Shown piece by piece: positions 1 through 8,086 of a DNA stretch of 15,585 bases. The DNA comes from JAICWP01 sp035278025 (GTDB lineage: Bacteria > Acidobacteriota > Terriglobia > Terriglobales > Acidobacteriaceae), in the NCBI GenBank assembly GCA_035278025.1, contig DATEJK010000141.1, positions 1 to 15,585 on the forward strand, in the 5' to 3' direction. A program made the translations under genes and the position numbers. The notes below the pieces were generated by a model. It ran no database searches. It saw nothing but the letters and a program-made list of their open reading frames with translations, and was not told the DNA's origin. Numbering within the stretch: the stretch's first letter is position 1; each line of letters begins with the position of its first letter.

Positions 1-20
1 GTCTTGGCGGTGGATAATCT

Positions 21-557
21 TCAGACCTTCTCAGCTTTTTCGTAGATCACCAGCTCGCCGTTGCCGCGCAGGTCTGCGGGATGATAGCGGGGAATGGGCA
101 GCTCCACCTGTCTGAGTTCCAGCGGAGCTGCTTTCTTTTCCATGAGTCCCAGGGCGACCGCCACGCCGTAGATGATAGCCTCCGGCCGCGGCGGGCAGCC
201 GAGAATGTAGTAATTGACGGGCACAACCTTTTCCACCGGGCCGAGCACGGAATAGCTGTCGAACCACATGCCGCCCCCGCAAGCGCAAGAGCCGATGGCG
301 AACACCAGCTTGGGAGCGGGCATGGCTTCGTAGGCGGCGCGAAGCGCGCGCGCGGTGGCGCGCATGGCCGGACCCTGGCACAACATGACATCGGCGTGAC
401 GCGGCGAGCCCACCAGGCGGATGCCGAAGCGTTCGGCGTCATAGTATGGCGTGAGCGCGTTGAGCACCTCGATGTCGCAGCCGTTGCAGCCGCCGCTGTT
501 GGCGTGGTACACCCACAACGAGCGGCCGAACATTTTCTGGCACAAGTTTTTCAGCAT
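21..557 (-). CDS. hycG: Group 4 [NiFe]-hydrogenase small subunit (HycG/HyfI, NuoB-like)
   Basis: This 178-residue protein is the electron-transferring small subunit of a membrane-bound group 4 [NiFe]-hydrogenase, homologous to NuoB of complex I. It passes electrons between the NiFe site of the large subunit (2031-3704) and the HycF-like ferredoxin (564-1085). The proximal [4Fe-4S] ligands are visible as C24-x-x-C27 (in SGGCNGCDIE), C91 (GSCACGGG) and C121 (GCPPRPE). The short length without a Tat signal or extra C-terminal clusters is typical of group 4, not group 1. ATG at 557 was chosen because it lies 6 bases after the stop of the preceding gene and yields the family N-terminus. It is the last visible gene of the operon; only 20 bases follow, so whether the operon continues is unknown. 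Family assignment is firm; Hyc versus Hyf naming is convention. Confidence 0.93.
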   Translation of the reverse strand: MLKNLCQKMFGRSLWVYHANSGGCNGCDIEVLNALTPYYDAERFGIRLVGSPRHADVMLCQGPAMRATARALRAAYEAMPAPKLVFAIGSCACGGGMWFDSYSVLGPVEKVVPVNYYILGCPPRPEAIIYGVAVALGLMEKKAAPLELRQVELPIPRYHPADLRGNGELVIYEKAEKV

Positions 558-563
558 GGCCGC

Positions 564-1085
564 CTACCAATCCATTTCGATGGCGATGTCCTGCACCGCT
601 TCTTCGTTCTCCTGGTATGGCCGGGCGCCGAATATCCAGCGCTGGCTGGCCAGATTGTCGAAGCGGTACCCGGTAAGCTTCAGCTTTTCCAGCGCTGACT
701 CGTCCTTGAAGCAGCGCCCGCAGCGCTGGCAGGTGCTCATGAACAGCTGCAGGCGCTGCTGCGCGTCGCCAATATCGTTGGTGCTGGTTTCGAATTCCGG
801 GCTCATAGTGATGGCCTTTTCCGGGCAAACCTCGGCGCAGCGCCCGCAATAGGTACAGCGGCGGCCCACATACTCCAGAATGCGCAGCTCCTGGCAAACG
901 TCAAACACCAGGATGGAGCGTGCCGGGCAATTGTTGGCGCAGCCGCCGCAGCCTACGCATTTCTCGGCGTCGAACACCGGGCGCCCGCGAAAGCCCTTGC
1001 CTACAGCGCGCCCTTCCGGAGGATAGGGCAGCGTAACTCGCCCCGCCCGCAGAGAGAGCAGCGTTTCCTCGAGTTTGCTGAGCAA
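564..1085 (-). CDS. hycF: HycF/HyfH-like (NuoI-like) ferredoxin subunit
   Basis: This is a hydrophilic 173-residue iron-sulfur protein that wires the hydrogenase small subunit to the rest of the electron chain. Two classic 4Fe-4S motifs are present: C43-x2-C46-x2-C49-x3-C53 and C77-x2-C80-x2-C83-x3-C87. A third Cys-rich stretch, C119-x2-C122-x2-C125, lies in the C-terminal part, as in HycF, where an extra metal site is plausible. The N-terminus contains the family-typical G-x-x-FRGRP stretch before the first cluster. The start is unusual. No ATG exists between the in-frame stop at 1104-1106 and the conserved region. TTG at 1085 is given here, but a strong AGGAGG (1099-1104) sits 13 bases from it and only 7 bases from an in-frame ATT at 1091, so the protein may begin two residues earlier. 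It lies between hycD and hycG in the same operon. Confidence 0.9.
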   Translation of the reverse strand: MLSKLEETLLSLRAGRVTLPYPPEGRAVGKGFRGRPVFDAEKCVGCGGCANNCPARSILVFDVCQELRILEYVGRRCTYCGRCAEVCPEKAITMSPEFETSTNDIGDAQQRLQLFMSTCQRCGRCFKDESALEKLKLTGYRFDNLASQRWIFGARPYQENEEAVQDIAIEMDW

Positions 1086-1098
1086 CGAAATGGCCGTA

Positions 1099-1104
1099 CC
1101 TCCT
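1099..1104 (-). promoter_or_regulatory. Shine-Dalgarno of hycF
   Basis: A perfect AGGAGG on the minus strand abuts the hycD stop codon. Its spacing (7 bases to an in-frame ATT at 1091, 13 bases to TTG at 1085) is what makes the hycF start ambiguous. Both candidates are non-ATG. Confidence 0.7.
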
Positions 1105-2024
1105 CAATAACCAAAAGTTGCCAGGACCAGCGCCACCACGGACGTACCCAGCAAGGCGGCAAAATAGCGCAACGCCTGATCAATGCGGTAGCGGGCGTGA
1201 GTGGCTGCAATCACGGTCACCAGCAGGGTCATAAAAAACACTTTCACCCAGAACAGCAGCCATCCCAGGGGAAAGGGCAGCTGCGCGCCCCAGGGCAGGA
1301 ACAGGGCGGCAAACAAAGCGGCGTAAATGATCAACCGCGCCATGTGGGCATACTGAAAAAGTGCCAGCTTGGGGCCGGAATACTCCACCAGCGGACCATC
1401 CATCAGCTCGGTCTCCGCAGCGGCAACATCAAAGGGCACGCGCTGCACGAATGCCTGGAAGGAGAACAGCATTACCGCCGCCATGAGCAATCCCGACCAG
1501 GGCAGTCCGGCGGCCAGGTACAGCGAGCCGTTCAGAACCGCTCCCAGGCGCAGCGAGCCCGCATGCAGGGCGCCCACGATGAGGGCGACCGCCAGCAGCG
1601 GTTCCAGCGTGATCATGGTCATCATTTCCCGGTTGATGCCGATGAGGGAATAGGTGGAACCTGCCGCCATCCCCGCCAGCAGAGTGCTGATGCCGCAGAG
1701 AGTAAGCAGATAAATCAGCAGGATGACGTCTGCCGCCGCATTCAGGGGCACGCCGAAGCCCATGGGCAGCAGGCAGGCCACGGCCAGCACGGTGGCCAGG
1801 GAGAGCCAGGCGGCAAAGCGCTGCATGACCGGCGTTTCCCCGGATTCAAGGTCTTCCTTGCCCAGCAGCTTTAGCAGATCAAAATACGGCTGCAGCAGCG
1901 GCGGTCCCTGGCGGGATTGAATGCGCGCGGTCAGCTTGCGCAGTACGCCCTGCAGCAGAGGCGCCAGGGCCAGCACCAGCGCCACGTTCATCGCGCCGCC
2001 GAGAATCGCCCGCATCAGCTGCAT
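1104..2024 (-). CDS. hycD: HycD/HyfC (NuoH-like) membrane subunit of group 4 hydrogenase
   Basis: This 306-residue integral membrane protein is homologous to NuoH and anchors the soluble hydrogenase arm to the membrane at the interface where redox energy is passed to ion translocation. It shows about eight hydrophobic segments. Two family signatures are clear: A-R-I-Q-S-R-Q-G-P-P near residues 33-42 followed by LLKLLGKE, and PFDVAAAETEL with GPLVEYSG near residues 197-217 on the loop contacting the large subunit. The GINREMM stretch near residues 129-135 is also typical. ATG at 2024 lies 6 bases after the stop of the large-subunit gene. Length and content match HycD/HyfC. Nothing is truncated. 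Confidence 0.92.
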   Translation of the reverse strand: MQLMRAILGGAMNVALVLALAPLLQGVLRKLTARIQSRQGPPLLQPYFDLLKLLGKEDLESGETPVMQRFAAWLSLATVLAVACLLPMGFGVPLNAAADVILLIYLLTLCGISTLLAGMAAGSTYSLIGINREMMTMITLEPLLAVALIVGALHAGSLRLGAVLNGSLYLAAGLPWSGLLMAAVMLFSFQAFVQRVPFDVAAAETELMDGPLVEYSGPKLALFQYAHMARLIIYAALFAALFLPWGAQLPFPLGWLLFWVKVFFMTLLVTVIAATHARYRIDQALRYFAALLGTSVVALVLATFGY

Positions 2025-2030
2025 AACGCC

Positions 2031-3704
2031 TTACTTCTTTCCCTGGCTCAAGGCCAGCAGTTCCTTTTGCGACCAGGTCTTGCTCTCGCCGGAACGAAGC
2101 TGAATGGTTTCCATGCGGTCGGTGCAGGAAAAACAGGGGTCAATGCTGCCCAGCGAAATGGTCATGTCGGCAATTTGCTGGTCGCGGATCATGGCCGGCA
2201 CCGCCTGGAGGTTCTGATAGGTGGGAGCACGCACCCGCCAGCGGCGCGGGCGGTTGTTTTCGCCGGTGATGACGAAATGATGGCTCTCGCCGCGCGGCGC
2301 CTCCACCGAGGACAGGCCTATGCGGCCGACCGGCAGCTCGTCCGTGATTTCCAGTTGCAGCGGCCCGGGCTCCATCTTGTCCAGGCATTGGCGGATGATG
2401 GCGATGGACTCAAACACTTCTTTCATGCGCACCAGCACCCGCGACCACACGTCGCAGCCCTCCGCCGTAATCACGTTGAAGTTCACGCGGTCATAGGCGG
2501 CATAAGGGTGGTCGCGCCGGCAGTCAATGTCCACGCCCGCGGCACGCGCCACCGGCCCCACCGCGCCCGCGCTCTTCACCACATTCTTATTGGCTACGCC
2601 GATTCCGCGGGTGCGCTTCTGGATGTTCTTGTCGCGGCTTACGGCGGCCACCACCGGTTCCCACTCCGCTTCTAGCTTGTTCAGCACCTGGCCCAGTTCG
2701 CCCTTCAATTCCGTGGTGATGTCCCAACGAACGCCGCCCACTACACACAGGCCGTAGGTTTTGCGGTTGCCGGTGATTTTTTCAGCAATCCACATGACCG
2801 GCTCGCGGATGCGGAAGGCCTGCATAAACAGGGTGTCGAATCCCACGATGTGGCAGGCCAGACCCACCCACAGCAGGTGGCTGTGAAGGCGCTCCAGCTC
2901 CAGCAGGATGGTGCGGATATACTCGGCGCGGGGCGGCACAGAGAGCGCGGCGGCCGCTTCCACCGCCTGGGCATAGGCCACGCTGTGCACGCAGCCGCAA
3001 ATTCCGCAGATGCGCTCGGCCAGCACCGGAATGTCGTTGTAGCTCATCACCGTTTCCGCCAGCTTCTCAATGCCACGATGGGCCATAAAGCCGCGATACT
3101 CGCAGCCGCGCACCATCTCCCCTTCCACGTAGAGACGAAAGTGCGCGGGCTCGTCGAGCGTGGGGTGAAAGGGCCCGAAAGGCACCACGGTGCAGCCCTC
3201 CGGGGGCTCATCGAACTCGAAGGCAGCGCCCTCTTCGAACTCCTCGGGCACTTGGTTCCAGGGAACGTCTTTGCGCAGGGGATGGACGTCAGCAGGCCAG
3301 CCGTCGGGCAGCACCAGGCGCTTGGGGTAGGGATGACCGACACATTCGATTCCGACAAGGTCGCGCATTTCGCGCTCCGCCCAGTTGGCGGCGGGCACCA
3401 CTCCGGAGATGCTCTCGATCCTTGGCGACTCGGCGGGAAGCTGGGTGAGCACGCCGCACAACACGTGATCCTGATCGAAGGCGAAGTCGTGGGCTACCAC
3501 GAAGCCGCCGGAATAGGGCCGGTCGTCGGCCCCGATGCTGATCACGTACCGGGCGTCGAGATTGTGAAAAAGATAGCGGCACATTTCCTTCACCGCGGCC
3601 GGCCGCACCCACACGAACAGCTGGCGCTCGCTGGGCAGGTCGGCGCGCACGATGGAGCTGTCGAACTTCTCCCGCAATTGGTTGAGGCGCTCACGCGCGA
3701 TCAT
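2031..3704 (-). CDS. hycE: Group 4 [NiFe]-hydrogenase large subunit, NuoC-NuoD fusion (HycE/HyfG)
   Basis: This 557-residue catalytic subunit interconverts protons and H2. Residues 1 to about 150 form the 30-kDa NuoC-like domain (signature around EREMRDLVGIECVGHPYPKR). The rest is the NuoD-like NiFe domain. Both nickel-binding motifs are intact: R231-I-C233-G-I-C236-x3-H240, and D522-P-C524-F-S-C527-T-D-R530. This separates it from complex I NuoD, which lacks these cysteines. A 27-residue tail follows R530 and starts with Met, like the tail HycI removes from E. coli HycE after its corresponding Arg, so the product is a precursor needing the protease encoded at 5647-6168. ATG at 3704 overlaps the upstream stop in an ATGA, implying translational coupling. 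It most resembles the 4a/formate-hydrogenlyase type, though a tree would be needed for subgrouping. Confidence 0.95.
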   Translation of the reverse strand: MIARERLNQLREKFDSSIVRADLPSERQLFVWVRPAAVKEMCRYLFHNLDARYVISIGADDRPYSGGFVVAHDFAFDQDHVLCGVLTQLPAESPRIESISGVVPAANWAEREMRDLVGIECVGHPYPKRLVLPDGWPADVHPLRKDVPWNQVPEEFEEGAAFEFDEPPEGCTVVPFGPFHPTLDEPAHFRLYVEGEMVRGCEYRGFMAHRGIEKLAETVMSYNDIPVLAERICGICGCVHSVAYAQAVEAAAALSVPPRAEYIRTILLELERLHSHLLWVGLACHIVGFDTLFMQAFRIREPVMWIAEKITGNRKTYGLCVVGGVRWDITTELKGELGQVLNKLEAEWEPVVAAVSRDKNIQKRTRGIGVANKNVVKSAGAVGPVARAAGVDIDCRRDHPYAAYDRVNFNVITAEGCDVWSRVLVRMKEVFESIAIIRQCLDKMEPGPLQLEITDELPVGRIGLSSVEAPRGESHHFVITGENNRPRRWRVRAPTYQNLQAVPAMIRDQQIADMTISLGSIDPCFSCTDRMETIQLRSGESKTWSQKELLALSQGKK

Positions 3705-5650
3705 GACACCCGCCCCTTTACAGTTACTGCCTTTCCGTTTTGTGCTCCGCCCACCCAGTGGAAGTGGCGCTTGATTTCGCCGTAGAAATTATGGGCAATG
3801 TAACGCTGGCACTCTGCTTCCGGCGCGTAACCGCAGAGCCAGGGCGCCGCCGCCCGCCTTTTCGCCGAGCCCAGCTTCGAAATGCCGAAGGCGATCAGGA
3901 AGGTGACCGCCAGCACAACTGCCAGGGCGAGGGGCACAAATATAGCCGCCGAATGCGGTCCAGCTATCACAGCGGGCGCCTGGGGCGTGACCGGAATGGC
4001 ACTTGCCAGCCAACCTCCGGTTGCTTGTGGCGCGGCCGCCAGTGCCCGCTGCATAAATCCAAACGCCAGCCCTGGCGCCACTCCCAGCAGCACACACAGC
4101 AAGGCCAGCAGAACCTGTGGCGCCTGCATGCTCCAGTTCACCTCCAGGGTGCGGGGGAGGCCAGTGCGGAAATGCATCTCCACGCACTGCCGGCCGGGCA
4201 GCAGACCCGCCTTCTCTTTCACCAGATCACTTGCGCGGGAAAGGAAACTGGCGCCAAAGAACTTGACGAACGAAGCCAGGGTAAGGGCGCTGGTCAGGAT
4301 GGCAATCACTGCACACAGGGCGAGATACCTGGCTGAAGGCGCGCCCTGGATGGCGGCCACAAAAATGGTCCACTTGCTGGCAAAGCCATTGAACAGGGGC
4401 ACCCCGGAAATGGAGAGCGAACCCACCAGCACCGTGATCCCGGTGAGCGGCATGTACTTCATCAGTCCGCCCATGCGGTTCAGGTCCTGAGTGCCGGTGG
4501 CGTGCAGCATGGACCCGGCATTCAAGAACAACAACCCCTTGAACAAACCGTGGTTCAGGACGTGAAACAGAGCGCCAAACAGTCCCAAGACTGCCAGGGC
4601 GCGTGCCACGGGTCCAGCGGGCAGCAGGACCATACAAATACCCGTACCCAGCAGGATGTAGCCGATTTGCCCGATGCTGTGGAAGGCGAGCAGGCGCTTG
4701 GACTGCTCCTGCTTGAGCGCCTGCATGGTTCCGGAGAACAGGGTTACTGTGCCCAAAATCGCGACCACCATCCCCCAGCGGGCCAGGGGGAAACGGTCCT
4801 GGGCCGTTGCCGGCACCAGCCACAGGAAATAGCGCATAAGGCCATATACGCCGGTTTTGATCATGACCCCGGAAAGCATTGCGCTCACTGGCGAGGGCGC
4901 GGCGGGATGCGCCTCCGGCAGCCACATCTGCCCGAACGGCCACATCCCCATCTTGATGCCAAAGCCGAGGAGAAACAGCGTGAAGGCCAGGGTCGCAGTC
5001 CCGGGGCGCGCGCTCAGCAGGGAGGGCAGGTTTGCGCTCACCTGAGCGAATTCAAACCGCAAGCCGGCTTGCCCAGGAGCCAGCAAGGCCGCGCCGATCA
5101 TGATCGCCGCGCAGGCAACTTCCATCATGACCAGGAATTTGCGGCTGGCCCTGCGGTTCTGCTCCTGCCGGTATTCAAAACGAATCAACACGTATCCCGG
5201 CAGGGTCATGAGCTGCCAGAAGACGAAGAACCCCCACATCATGTCCGTGGCGCTTAGCAGTCCATACATCGCCGCCAGGAAAAGCAGGAAGCAGGGGTAA
5301 TATCTTCCCACTCCATAATCGGCGTAGTGCTGCATGTAGCGGATGGAATAGAGAGCGGCCGGAAGAGCGATACCGGAGGCCAGCACCAGAAAGACGACCG
5401 CCAGGCCGTCCACGTGGAGGCGAAGGGCAAGGGCGTGTAGTGGGGAAGCCCACAACTGGAGTGGTTCGGCCGAAGGTCCCTGGCGCAAGACCTTGCCCGC
5501 GGCGGCAAATATCAGGATGCATGAGGCAGCCGTTGCGGCCAATGCCAGCCATCCGGACAGCGCCTTGCGGGGCGCCGCCAGCAGGGTAATTGCCGCTCCG
5601 GCGACGCAAACCAGAATGCCGGCGAACACGGCTTGTTCCGGGGACATCAT
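3701..5650 (-). CDS. hycC: HycC/HyfB-like antiporter-like membrane subunit (NuoL/M family)
   Basis: This 649-residue polytopic membrane protein of the proton-conducting antiporter family is predicted to couple hydrogenase turnover to ion movement. Recognisable elements are the TM7-TM8 region (FGIKMG with K233, WLPEAHPAAPSPVSAMLSG, K265), H366 and K371 in the FHVLNHGLFKGLLFL stretch, K426 in FNGFASKW, and the HyfB-type C-terminus with PWLCGY. Two normally conserved polar residues differ. The TM5 position usually held by Glu (W-E-L-M) is Gln146 in FWQLMTLPGY, and the usual His after TM7 (P-x-H-x-W-L-P) is Gln241. I checked both codons in the DNA (CAG at 5213-5215 and 4928-4930, read on the minus strand). 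ATG at 5650 gives the hydrophobic N-terminus and an ATGA overlap with the protease gene; a longer frame upstream is not hydrophobic. It is the only antiporter-like subunit here, as in Hyc rather than Hyf. Confidence 0.9.
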   Translation of the reverse strand: MMSPEQAVFAGILVCVAGAAITLLAAPRKALSGWLALAATAASCILIFAAAGKVLRQGPSAEPLQLWASPLHALALRLHVDGLAVVFLVLASGIALPAALYSIRYMQHYADYGVGRYYPCFLLFLAAMYGLLSATDMMWGFFVFWQLMTLPGYVLIRFEYRQEQNRRASRKFLVMMEVACAAIMIGAALLAPGQAGLRFEFAQVSANLPSLLSARPGTATLAFTLFLLGFGIKMGMWPFGQMWLPEAHPAAPSPVSAMLSGVMIKTGVYGLMRYFLWLVPATAQDRFPLARWGMVVAILGTVTLFSGTMQALKQEQSKRLLAFHSIGQIGYILLGTGICMVLLPAGPVARALAVLGLFGALFHVLNHGLFKGLLFLNAGSMLHATGTQDLNRMGGLMKYMPLTGITVLVGSLSISGVPLFNGFASKWTIFVAAIQGAPSARYLALCAVIAILTSALTLASFVKFFGASFLSRASDLVKEKAGLLPGRQCVEMHFRTGLPRTLEVNWSMQAPQVLLALLCVLLGVAPGLAFGFMQRALAAAPQATGGWLASAIPVTPQAPAVIAGPHSAAIFVPLALAVVLAVTFLIAFGISKLGSAKRRAAAPWLCGYAPEAECQRYIAHNFYGEIKRHFHWVGGAQNGKAVTVKGRVS

Positions 5651-6168
5651 GCCATCACCTTCTCCATCCGGCTGCACCACTGTTCTTGCGAGCCCTGGCA
5701 CGCCCGCACGTCGTGCAGCAGTCCGTGGATGATCTCCAGAGACGCCTGCATGGTAGGGCTTAGATCCTGACCAGGCTCCAGCGAGTCCGGCTGCACGCCC
5801 AGCAGCCACACCCGGGCCCCGGAGCCCTCGACAATCCTGGCCATTACGCCTAAGGAAATTTTGTGAGTGGAAATCTGGGGGAAAGCGGTTTCAATCTCCG
5901 CCGCATTGAGAAAGACGACCGTGCCCGGCTCGCTGCCGAAATTGGTGGCATCAATTATCAGCAGGTGATCGAAACCTTGCGCCGCGATAGATTCCAGGTA
6001 ACGCTCGGGGCTGGTTCCGGCGATGAGAACATCCGGCACACCGGCGGCAATCAGTTCTTCGGCCAGATAGACGCCGAAGCCGTCGTCGCCGTAATCCACG
6101 TTGCCCACGCCCATAATGCAGATTCGTCCCTGGAGGGTGCGCTGCAGTCGCTGTCCGAGGCTTTCCAT
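5647..6168 (-). CDS. hycI: Hydrogenase maturation endopeptidase (HycI/HyaD family)
   Basis: This 173-residue member of the peptidase family that trims hydrogenase large subunits after nickel insertion carries G-V-G-N-V-D-Y-G-D28-D29-G near residues 20-30. The expected nickel-sensing ligands are D29, D73 (in IIDATN) and H102 (in STHKISL), corresponding to D16, D62 and H90 of E. coli HycI. Its substrate is almost certainly the large subunit at 2031-3704, whose C-terminal tail begins after R530. ATG at 6168 shares one base with the diaphorase stop codon, and the gene ends in an ATGA overlap with hycC. Its place between the soluble-arm genes and the membrane-arm genes marks the join of two modules. 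Confidence 0.93.
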   Translation of the reverse strand: MESLGQRLQRTLQGRICIMGVGNVDYGDDGFGVYLAEELIAAGVPDVLIAGTSPERYLESIAAQGFDHLLIIDATNFGSEPGTVVFLNAAEIETAFPQISTHKISLGVMARIVEGSGARVWLLGVQPDSLEPGQDLSPTMQASLEIIHGLLHDVRACQGSQEQWCSRMEKVMA

Positions 6169-7013
6169 CAGATCTCCTCCCCCAGCTTCTTGATTTGCTG
6201 ATAAGTAAATACGGGACCGTCAACGCAGACGTAAGCGACCCCGATGCAGCAGTGGCCGCACTTACCCACGCCGCATTTCATGTAGCGCTCGAGGGTGGAG
6301 ACGATGTTTTTTTCTTCGCAGCCCATGGCCAGCAGGTCGCGGATGACGAAGCGGAACATAACCGGCGGCCCGCAGACGAACACGGTGCTGTTGTCCACCG
6401 CCACGCTGACTCCGGGTTTGGTAAACAGGCTGCCTACCACTCCCACATTTCCGGTCCAGTTGGCATCGGGGCGGTCCACCGTCAAATAACATTCCACTCC
6501 GGCCGACTGCTGCCATTCCCGCAGGTTGGGCATGTACATGAGCTCATGCGGGGTTTTGGCGCCGTAGAAAATCTGGATGCGGTCGTAGTGCTTGCGGTGC
6601 TGCAGGGCATAGACGATGCAGGAACGAAGCGGGATCATGCCGATGCCGCCGGCCACGAATACCAGGTCCCTGCCGTAGTAGTCCTCCATGGGGAAGCCGT
6701 TGCCGTAGGGACCACGAACCGCAAACTTCTCTCCCGGTTGCAGTTGGTCAAGGGCGGCCGTGGCGCTGCCAACCCTGCGGATGGTGAAAAAGGTTTCCTG
6801 CTCGCCGGGGCTGGAGGGCAGGGAAGCGGGAAACTCACCGACTCCAAACAAAGAGATCTGGGCGAACTGCCCGGGGCGGAACTTGTGGAACTCCTGCTGT
6901 TCTATGGTGTCTTCAAAGTGCCAGTAGAAAGTCTTGACCTCGGGAATTTCCGCCACCACCCGTTCCAGCACCGCGGGCTTGGGCAGATAAACATTCTGGG
7001 TGGCCGCGCTCAT
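6168..7013 (-). CDS. hydG: FAD/NAD(P)-binding [2Fe-2S] oxidoreductase (sulfhydrogenase gamma HydG / AsrB-like)
   Basis: This 281-residue diaphorase of the ferredoxin-NADP reductase fold is related to PyrK, AsrB and the gamma subunit of group 3b sulfhydrogenases. It is expected to exchange electrons between NAD(P)H and iron-sulfur partners in the cytoplasm. The FAD region shows RPGQFA (46-51) and GPYGNGFP (101-108). The nucleotide region shows VAGGIGMIPLRS (120-131) and VCGPPVM (213-219). The C-terminal [2Fe-2S] ligands are C247, C252, C255 and C263. ATG at 7013 was chosen for the ATGA overlap with the preceding gene. It is unrelated to the radical-SAM protein also called HydG. Its usual companions are HydA/HydD or a sulfite reductase; here they are a group 4 hydrogenase and a MopB protein. 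NADH versus NADPH preference cannot be read from the sequence. Confidence 0.9.
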   Translation of the reverse strand: MSAATQNVYLPKPAVLERVVAEIPEVKTFYWHFEDTIEQQEFHKFRPGQFAQISLFGVGEFPASLPSSPGEQETFFTIRRVGSATAALDQLQPGEKFAVRGPYGNGFPMEDYYGRDLVFVAGGIGMIPLRSCIVYALQHRKHYDRIQIFYGAKTPHELMYMPNLREWQQSAGVECYLTVDRPDANWTGNVGVVGSLFTKPGVSVAVDNSTVFVCGPPVMFRFVIRDLLAMGCEEKNIVSTLERYMKCGVGKCGHCCIGVAYVCVDGPVFTYQQIKKLGEEI

Positions 7014-8086
7014 CTCGCCTCCGCCTGGGCCGTGGCCCGCCGGAGCATCTCCACCACCGTGGGCATGCCGATATCTCCGTGGCAAACGGCCGCGCACCGC
7101 CCACAGCCCACGCACGCCATGGAAAGTTCGCGCTGAATGAAGTAGTGGGACAGCTTGCGGAAAAAGCGCCGGTTGCGCCGGTCGTGCACCGCGCGCCGCG
7201 GGTTAAACCCCCCGGCCATGCGGGTAAATCCGCCCAGGGCGCAGGAATCCCACATCCGCACCCGCTCCACCTCGCCCGCCCCGACTTGCCGGTCGGTGAC
7301 GGTGAAGCAAGTACATGCCGGGCACACATAGGTGCATCCGCCGCACTCCAGGCAGCGCTGGCCGATTTCCTCCCAGGTTTTGTCGCTGACCTTTCCCTGA
7401 GAGACGTAGCGCACCGCGGCCGAAAACCAGCTGGTCATGGTGCTCTGGAAATGTGTGCGTAAATCTTCCAGGATGGCGCGGCGACGGGCCACATGCTCGT
7501 CTGTTCCTTTCCGGAAGATAGGATTGGCCAGCAGCGCTTCGCCGGCGGCGGTGCCCGCCACGGCCATGAACTCGCTGCCCAAATCCATCAGTTGCAGGTC
7601 GAAGTGGTCGCGCGCTGCCGGGCCGGTATCGGCGCACATGCAGAAGCACTCCTTGCCGATGTCGCGCTCTGGGTCGGTGCAGACCAGATTGATGAGCAAC
7701 AGGTTGCGCCGGCGCTTCTCGTAGTAAATGTCGCTGAATTCCCGCCCCAGAAAGAAGCGGTCCAGGTGATAAATACCGGCCACATCGCAGGAGCGGATGC
7801 CGAAGATGGCCCGCTTGGGGGCATCGTAGGTGGGTTCAATGCGCAGGTCGCCATTGCTGCGCTCCGCCTTCATCAGCCGTTCGATTTGGGGGAAGACGAA
7901 GCGTTTTGGCGGATAGTAGGGATTAGGGAGATGAATCTGCACCTGATCGCGGTTCTGATCGGTGACGACGTCAAAGTAGGTATCTCGTCCCCGCCCGCAA
8001 AATGGCGCCAGGACCTCGTAGTCTTGGGCGCGCAACAAGTCCACCAGAGCCAAAATCTCCAATTTGGGCAGTACGCGCGCTTTCAT
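7010..8086 (-). CDS. hydB: 4Fe-4S electron-transfer protein (sulfhydrogenase beta HydB / AsrA-like)
   Basis: This 358-residue cytoplasmic iron-sulfur protein is predicted to relay electrons between the diaphorase encoded next (6168-7013) and other redox subunits. The N-terminal half carries the family's FGIRSCDVAGIYHLDRFFLG stretch (95-114) and a Cys cluster C147-F-C149-M-C151. The C-terminal half holds two 4Fe-4S motifs, C245-x2-C248-x2-C251-x3-C255 and C325-x2-C328-x2-C331-x3-C335, with further cysteines at 258 and 260. The start is ATG 8086, overlapping the MopB stop in an ATGA; an upstream open extension is Arg/Gly-rich shadow sequence. In known systems this protein pairs with HydG/AsrB, and the same pairing is kept here. 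Confidence 0.9.
   Translation of the reverse strand: MKARVLPKLEILALVDLLRAQDYEVLAPFCGRGRDTYFDVVTDQNRDQVQIHLPNPYYPPKRFVFPQIERLMKAERSNGDLRIEPTYDAPKRAIFGIRSCDVAGIYHLDRFFLGREFSDIYYEKRRRNLLLINLVCTDPERDIGKECFCMCADTGPAARDHFDLQLMDLGSEFMAVAGTAAGEALLANPIFRKGTDEHVARRRAILEDLRTHFQSTMTSWFSAAVRYVSQGKVSDKTWEEIGQRCLECGGCTYVCPACTCFTVTDRQVGAGEVERVRMWDSCALGGFTRMAGGFNPRRAVHDRRNRRFFRKLSHYFIQRELSMACVGCGRCAAVCHGDIGMPTVVEMLRRATAQAEAR

Noticed and set aside
2031..3704. Complex I NuoCD rather than hydrogenase
   Set aside because: All four nickel-binding cysteines are present and a cleavable tail plus HycI protease accompany it, which complex I lacks.
2850..3785. Plus-strand open frame antisense to the hydrogenase large subunit
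   Set aside because: Same shadow character; the minus strand carries the intact NiFe and NuoC signatures.
5651..5809. N-terminal extension of the HycC-like subunit
   Set aside because: The extra residues are Gly/Arg-rich, not membrane-like, and are read from within the protease gene. ATG 5650 fits the ATGA overlap.
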